Assembly: GCA_013076295.1 (NCBI GenBank)
Contig: RQOL01000618.1
Location: 4,216,001-4,280,000, forward strand
DNA from: Sanderia malayensis
Taxonomy: Eukaryota > Cnidaria > Scyphozoa > Semaeostomeae > Pelagiidae
Length of the DNA: 64,000 bases
Direction: 5' to 3'
Positions 58,601 to 64,000 of this stretch are shown here, one piece after another (position 1 is the stretch's first letter; each line of letters starts with the position of its first letter). Made by a program: the position numbers and the translations under genes. The notes beneath the pieces were generated by a model that saw nothing but the letters and a program-made list of their open reading frames with translations, made no database searches and was not told where the DNA came from.

Positions 58601-61600
58601 ACGTGAAATTGAACATCTGACAAGATTGTGTGTTGCATACGAGTTTCTCAAAGCTGAGGTTCGTAGAATTATTTTGTTTTATTCGTTTCTTAATAATTGA
58701 TTTATTTTTTGTATTGTTCCTTATTATTTTTGTTATTATTTGTCTGTTATCATCTGCAGGAATTAAAAAAGAATGCAGGAACAGAATTAGATGAAATGAA
58801 AGAAAGAAAAGCAAAGTTAGACGATAGATACAAAGAGGTAGGGGAACATGGATGTGTTTTATCAATAAAAACCTTAACTAATTAAGCTTAATTAAAACCT
58901 GAATTAAGCTTTGTTTCCGAATCTATAATGTAAAAATAAACAGGAATATATCTCGAGAAATAGTTGTATGTTGTTTATTTTAGATTGAAGCATCCATAAA
59001 ACAAATAGCAGCCGAAGTAGAAGAACTCCAAAAGCTGAAAGATGATGTAAGTATAATTATCACTAACAAATATAATTTACATTGCACATGTGCTAACTTT
59101 GGCTTTATTATTGCCTCACTTTTGCGTCCAGCAATCTGGTGGCAAACTTAAAGAATTGGAAAAGAAGGTGGACGAGCTTTCAAAGGTAATTACAACACTT
59201 TATTCTTTTGTATTTACAACGTTTTTCCCACTAGTCCATATTGTAGCGCTCTAACTTAGTTGTATAAGAAATTGAAGCCTTAGCAATTAGTAATATGCAT
59301 CTCGCTTCCTTTAAGATATTTCGTATTTAGATTGTATATGCTTTCTCTCCACGCTTATTTTATGGCTTTTCTTTCAGTCAATCTGTGTAATATTGATTAT
59401 TTGTTGACATTAATGTGTAGCATCTGCAGAAGCAGAACATGTTGCTTCTTGCAGACAATGATTTGTAGATGTTTTGCTTGTTTAGGATGACGTCAAAGTC
59501 AACTCTGATCTGAAGTACGCGAAAGAGAACTTGAAAGGAGAACAGAAGAAAAAGAAAGAATTGGAGAAGAATATTTCAGACGTGAGGCACAAATGTTTTA
59601 GTTTGACATGACCCCTTGCTAACAGAAGGCATTGCATTGTTTACTAGTGGGTAATCTTGAATAAACCAGGGGTTAGCCAAGTCATTCGTTTGTTAAATGG
59701 ATCGACTCTTGTTTAGGATGAAGTTCAGTTGAATGCCAAGCAGAAGGAGATTGGCAAGCTGGAGGACAATCTAAAGAAACTGGAAGAGCAAAGTACAGTT
59801 GATACAAATGCAGTTGATGCTGCGCAGCAACATTTCCACGCAGTCTCCGCAGGCCTGTCGAGTAATAAGGATGGCGAAGACAAAACTCTAACTGATCAAC
59901 TCATGGGTGTGTACATATATACCATGATACCATGAATAAGAATAGATCCTAGGCGTAAATTTGCATCCCTCCATACGATGGGGGGAGGGGGGTGGCTCAA
60001 TTGACAATATAGATTGTTATGTAGCTATGCGTGACATAAATGTGTATGTAGCTGTATGTAAAGGTAGAAAGTTTTAGTGAATATTGATGTCCTATAGGAT
60101 CTTGATTGTTTTGATGTTGATGAACATATGTTTTATTTGTAGATTGCAAGAATGCCATTAGTCGATCGGAAACAGAAATCAAACAGGCACAAATGAAGTA
60201 AGTCAGGCTGATGATCGTAAAAAATATGTTGGAAATATTCTCGATATTTCAGGAAAAATTGACTTACGAAGCTAGCATTTTTTCCTTTGAGTGTGGAGAG
60301 TGTTAAGGGTGTTTGTTAAATAAGGTTATTTTGATGCAGGTTAAAGCACATTGAAGGAGAGTTGAAGAAGAAGAAAGCAGATTTGAAATCGACCGAAAAA
60401 GGATATGAAAAAGACTCAACTGCCTTCGAAAAACTCAAGAAAGAAAAGAAAAAATTATCTGTAAGTTGGATTACCTTGCTTTTGTTGTTACTTATTTCAT
60501 TGTTACTTTTTGCAATTTATTTATATTTGAGACTTGTCCTTGATTGTTTAAGCTTAACCTATATAAAGGTGGTATTATTATTACTTGAACGCAAGAATAA
60601 ATTGTGAAGAAAGATTCTGAGCTAACCCTTTTATTTGCAGGAAAACATTTCGAATCTTGGTTATGAAGAAGGAAAAGACACTGAAGCCATCAAAAATGTG
60701 TAATACGTTTAACTTTTTACGTTTTGTTATTTTTGCCCAACACCCCTTTATGTTTATGTTTATTTACACGATGTTTATTTCCTTGATTACGATTAGACTA
60801 ATGTATTGCGGCTTACTCTATTTTGACAGAGGAAAACTTGAAAAAGAAGTCCAGAATCTGAGAAGTATTGTCGAAAACCTGGAGATGAAGTACATGCACA
60901 TTATTAATTGGTTTCTTTTTCATTTATGTGATTAGTTTATATTTTGTGTTTTTGTTTTAGGGAATATTAAAGTCAATGTAATGAGAATGCTATATAAACT
61001 GAATATTCTTTACTCTAGATTTCCAAATCTAATTTTTGATTTCAAGAGTCCAACATCATCGTTTGATCGGTCAAAGGTATGCTTTTATTGCTTGGTTAAT
61101 CATAATATGCGATGTAAAACAGTTTTGCGTGTTTGTTATAATGTTTCTAAGCGACCTTCAAGAGGCCCCTCCGCCATGTTTTGGCTTCCTCGCTATTGAG
61201 TTGGATCGAATTAGTGTATGCTCTCCAACATGTTTCTTTGGTGAGAAACGAGCGAAATTACAGGGAAGCAATGTAGGGAGTCTGACCTGTCGAAGCTGTA
61301 ATTGTATTCTTCTTTTGTTTTAGGTCAAAGGCCTCGTTTGCAGATTAATGAATGTTAAAGACATGAAAAATGCCACAAGTCTGGAAGTAACTGCTGGTGG
61401 AAAGGTAAGCAACCCCCTGCCTGATACGTGCTCTTAACATAATATAACGCTGAGCAAGAGTTGACTCCGGGGGTCATGCAATGAAGATATCTCGTTTCTT
61501 TCCAGTTATACAACGTGGTCGTTGACTCAGAGTCAACAGGCAAACAGTTATTAGAGAGAGGAGAATTGAAACGAAGAGTGACCATTATCCCATTGAATAA

Positions 61601-63884
61601 GATCGCAACTAAAACACTGGACGATGGAGTCGTTAAAAAAGCCAAAAAGCTGGTAGGTTCTAGTTTACTTGTCTCTTGCCAAATCATTTACTTAGTTTTT
61701 TGTTTTGAAATTTATCGTTTATTTATATTCTTTTGTTTTTTATTGATTTGTCTATTTATCTTATTCATTTGTTATTTAGTCTGTTAGTTGTGTGTTAAAT
61801 CAAATAATCAAGCATAATTTGTTTCATGATTAGTTTCTTTTTTGTTATCTATGTGTTTGTGCATTTTTGTAGGTTGGTGATAAAAATGTCCACACAGCAC
61901 TTTCTCTTGTCGGTTACGAGGCGGATGTCGAAGCAGCGATGAAATTCGTTTTTGGTTCTGCATTTGTTTGCAAAGAACTGGAACTTGCCAAGAAGGTACG
62001 AGTCTAATTTTACCACTCTACTGCTCATATTCATTGTCCTTCTATAAACCATTGAATGTGGAATGGTGGAATAAGAAATGGGATAGAAATGAGCTTGATG
62101 TGATGTATTTAGGGTAGCTTCGTCGGGTGGGTATCGTTTATGGAATGGCTCGCAAAATTATAAAACTACCCCTGTTTAAAAATAAAATGGGGGAATTTTT
62201 CAGTTGGGGTCTACATCTTATCATTTCTAGCGTAGCAAAATGTGTAGGCATGACAAGTTTCATGTTTTAATAATAAATAATAATAATAATAGTTATAATT
62301 CATAATTTATATAATGCCCGCATACTGAAGTACCCAGTTGCGCTTTACAATTTGCTAATTAAAATAAACCTAAAATCTAATATCTAAAACAAAATGTTAC
62401 ACGTTCATATAAAATGTCATCAGAATACTAAGAAAAAAAAATTTACTAAGGAAAAAAAATAAAACAATCCAAAACGTTTTCTTGTGTAGTGAAGAAGTGT
62501 AGAATATTTGTAGATGGCTGATGTTTAACAATGTTTGAGATTACGCAAGGACTAAATGCCAAAGTAGCCTATATATTATATATACCATAACATTATTCTC
62601 TATAAATTTCTGATTGTACTTGCTAGATTAAGTAATGTTAAGTAGCTCCGTTTTTATTTGTTATTTATTGTTGTTTTTTCCCAGGTGACATTTGATCCGG
62701 AAATTAGAGTAAAATCAGTCACGCTTGAAGGTGACGTTTTTGATCCTGCTGGCACATTGAGTGGAGGTAAGAACGCCCTGTTTCATTAAAATTTATCAAT
62801 GGCATTCAGTGCTAATCATCATCCAGTAAGGAGGTCGCACATTTTTGTATTTTCATTTAAAATCAAAGGTGCAAGAGTTCAGAGAGCTTCTGTCTTGGAA
62901 AGGCTCGAAGAGATAAATAAGGCCAGTAATGATCTTGAAGAGAAAGAAAGCAGTTTAAATGATGCAAAACAAGAATTGATGCAATTGAAGAGAAAAGCTG
63001 AAGAGTAAGTTGTTTATTATTTCATGCAATTTCATGTTTAAATTTTTGTTTTTATACAAGGTATAGTTTCTTTATTCCGCGATGTATGAGCCTAATTCAT
63101 TCTCGTCTTTGTTTCAGGTTTAATCGATTGAAGCAGCAGTTAGATTTGAAGTCTCGTGAAGCGGAGTTAGTAGAAGAAAGACTGAAGCAAAGCACACATC
63201 ATCATAAGGTTACAGAAGTCGAATCTCTCCAGAAAGAAATAGGTAAATTATTTAGCACTATTGAATTGTTCACTCAACTTTTATGGTTTTTTATATTTCC
63301 AATTTTGTGTGCACTTATTTCATATTTTTGCGATGCTTGAAAGTGCACGATTCTTTGAATGTAGAGTTACCCACGTTTAGGAATTTTTTCTTATCTGATT
63401 TTTCTATTTTTCTATTTTTACATGAACATTCTTTTTTATAGACGAACAAAAGCAAGTGATTGAAAACGGCAAAGAAACCAAAAGTAATGCTACCAAAAGA
63501 GCAGCTGAACTAGAAGATGTGATGAAGGTTTGTCAGTAGCATTTATTCTTGTTTCTTGTTTTTGTTTTGCTTCTCTTCCTTGCTTTTGCAGCTTTCGTTC
63601 TTGTCTTTGCTTTGCTTTTCTTCCTTGCTTTGCTTTGCTTTGTTTCTCGTCTTTGATTTGCTTTCTCTTCTTTCTGTGCTTCTTCACCTTGCTTTGCCTT
63701 CTTAGCCTTTATTCATGTGATTTGTTCTCGAGGAGGTAGATTTCTCTTTTACGTAATAATGCTGCTTTATTTTCAGAATGCAAAGAAGCACCGTGAAAAG
63801 GAGTTAAAGAAAGCAGAAGAGGAAATGACCAAAGCGAAAAAAATGGCTGAAAATTCAGTGAAATTATTCAAAGCTAAAGAACAA
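55618..63884 (+). CDS. SMC2: Condensin subunit SMC2, first 25 exons (3' end outside window)
   Basis: Exons: 55618-55785, 55972-56121, 56653-56775, 56865-56903, 57156-57266, 57358-57402, 58566-58658, 58760-58837, 58984-59046, 59132-59185, 59486-59581, 59717-59906, 60143-60197, 60340-60460, 60641-60699, 60830-60889, 61019-61076, 61324-61404, 61506-61652, 61873-61995, 62685-62766, 62869-63004, 63118-63242, 63442-63527 and 63777-63884, all in phase: 817 codons of about 1,200. The N-terminus ([19 protein letters not shown]) and the Walker A motif (GLNGSGKSN, residues 32-40) identify SMC2. The Q-loop is Gln147 ([17 protein letters not shown]). The first coiled coil runs to about residue 500, the hinge is about 502-665 (ending GTLSGG), then the second coil begins. 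SMC2 pairs with SMC4 in condensin I and II, the ATPase that compacts mitotic chromosomes. The Walker B and signature motifs lie beyond the window. The acceptor of exon 2 lacks a pyrimidine tract. Intron 6 contains transposon relics. Confidence 0.95.
56297..56344. repeat. Hairpin in SMC2 intron 3
   Basis: The 21-bp arms (TATTAAACATGCCCCCTTCC... and complement) at 56297-56317 and 56324-56344 have two mismatches and a 6-bp loop. Nearby GGGGTTTAATAA-like words to about 56590 suggest a decayed MITE. Confidence 0.6.
57654..58010 (+). pseudogene. HIRAN-like domain relic in SMC2 intron 6
   Basis: The frame from 57654 reads [18 protein letters not shown], then [12 protein letters not shown] and [11 protein letters not shown], matching the HIRAN pattern (a conserved xPDNxxDxxAVxV block, then a GxLP-like turn). 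About 57855 the frame is lost. A second frame continues [14 protein letters not shown] and CCELKFEG to a stop near 58010. The frameshift and intron position make it a non-functional insertion. Free-standing proteins of this type are abundant in cnidarian and some fish genomes, probably spread by transposons (from memory). Confidence 0.65.
58075..58260. repeat. Duplicated CGAGTTAGCGG repeats in SMC2 intron 6
   Basis: A block of about 64 bp (AAGGGAAACGAAAATTCGTT..., then GAGCAAGCGAATGTTTGAGT) occurs twice, near 58100-58163 and 58193-58256. Each copy contains several copies of the 10-bp word CGAGTTAGCG. Confidence 0.8.
58379..58527. mobile_element. pogo/Tigger-like MITE, 149 bp
   Basis: The ends CAGTGGAACCACG... 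and ...GGGTTCCACTG are complementary, with TA before the left end and CA (probably a mutated TA) after the right. CAGTGGAACC termini are typical of pogo-group Tc1/mariner elements. No coding capacity. Confidence 0.65.
62100..62660. other. Large SMC2 intron segment with AT-rich simple sequence
   Basis: The intron 61996-62684 has a (AAT/TAATAA)n-like tract near 62265-62310 and an A-rich tract near 62430-62465. No gene or element ends are seen. Confidence 0.5.
63530..63710. repeat. Pyrimidine-rich low-complexity tract in SMC2 intron 24
   Basis: Repeats of CTTTGCTTTTCTTCCTTG type fill the intron. Open frames on either strand here are compositional. Confidence 0.75.
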
Positions 63885-64000
63885 GTGAGTATTGCACAAT
63901 TTTGACAATTGCTTTACATTTTGAAGACAGTTGATGCTTGCTATCTCATGTTATTTGCGCAAGTTAGCGATATCGGACAAATTCAATTGCACGATGAATC

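Noticed and set aside
1..64000. tRNA, rRNA or snRNA genes
   Set aside because: I looked for cloverleaf and conserved box patterns by eye and saw none that I could defend; a covariance-model scan would be decisive.

Overview
The window looks like nuclear DNA of an invertebrate animal, most likely a cnidarian. It is AT-rich and its genes are split by short GT-AG introns. It carries animal housekeeping genes (the condensin subunit SMC2, the nucleolar protein NOC4L, a terminal uridylyltransferase), an ionotropic glutamate receptor, and many small TA-flanked DNA transposon relics. A 2A peptide fused to OTU-like sequence and a HIRAN-like relic are both types I associate with cnidarian genomes. The clade is inference; no rRNA, tRNA or mitochondrial marker is present to prove it.

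Layout. 360-3486 (+): 3' half of a TUT4/TUT7-type uridylyltransferase. 4910-9338 (+): a complete five-exon ionotropic glutamate receptor with transposon relics in two introns. 9.3-13 kb: transposon-rich, with a 1,059-bp element with perfect 55-bp inverted repeats and a decayed 2A-OTU gene. 13-18 kb (+): two small spliced genes, reconstructed here from exons each too short to stand out alone. 20.3-22.6 kb (+): a two-exon gene encoding 31 repeats of 14 residues. 23.8-27.0 kb and 31.2-35.0 kb (-): two long, charged proteins built on repeated short motifs. 38.6-43.2 kb (+): a small ORF, a 1.87-kb inverted-repeat element whose target duplication touches the next start codon, and NOC4L. 43.8-54.9 kb (+): a 17-exon gene for a protein of about 1,806 residues with two EH domains and a very long acidic tail. 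55.6 kb to the window end (+): the first 25 exons of SMC2.

No operon-like logic links the genes. The best case for a shared theme is the 23.8-55 kb stretch. It holds three large, probably disordered, motif-repeat proteins, and an IExEL/REEEL coiled motif is shared by the 24-27 kb protein and the C-terminus of the EH protein. The exon models for the receptor, the EH protein, SMC2, NOC4L and the repeat proteins were built by eye. All keep phase across every junction, which is the main support for them; no transcript evidence was available.
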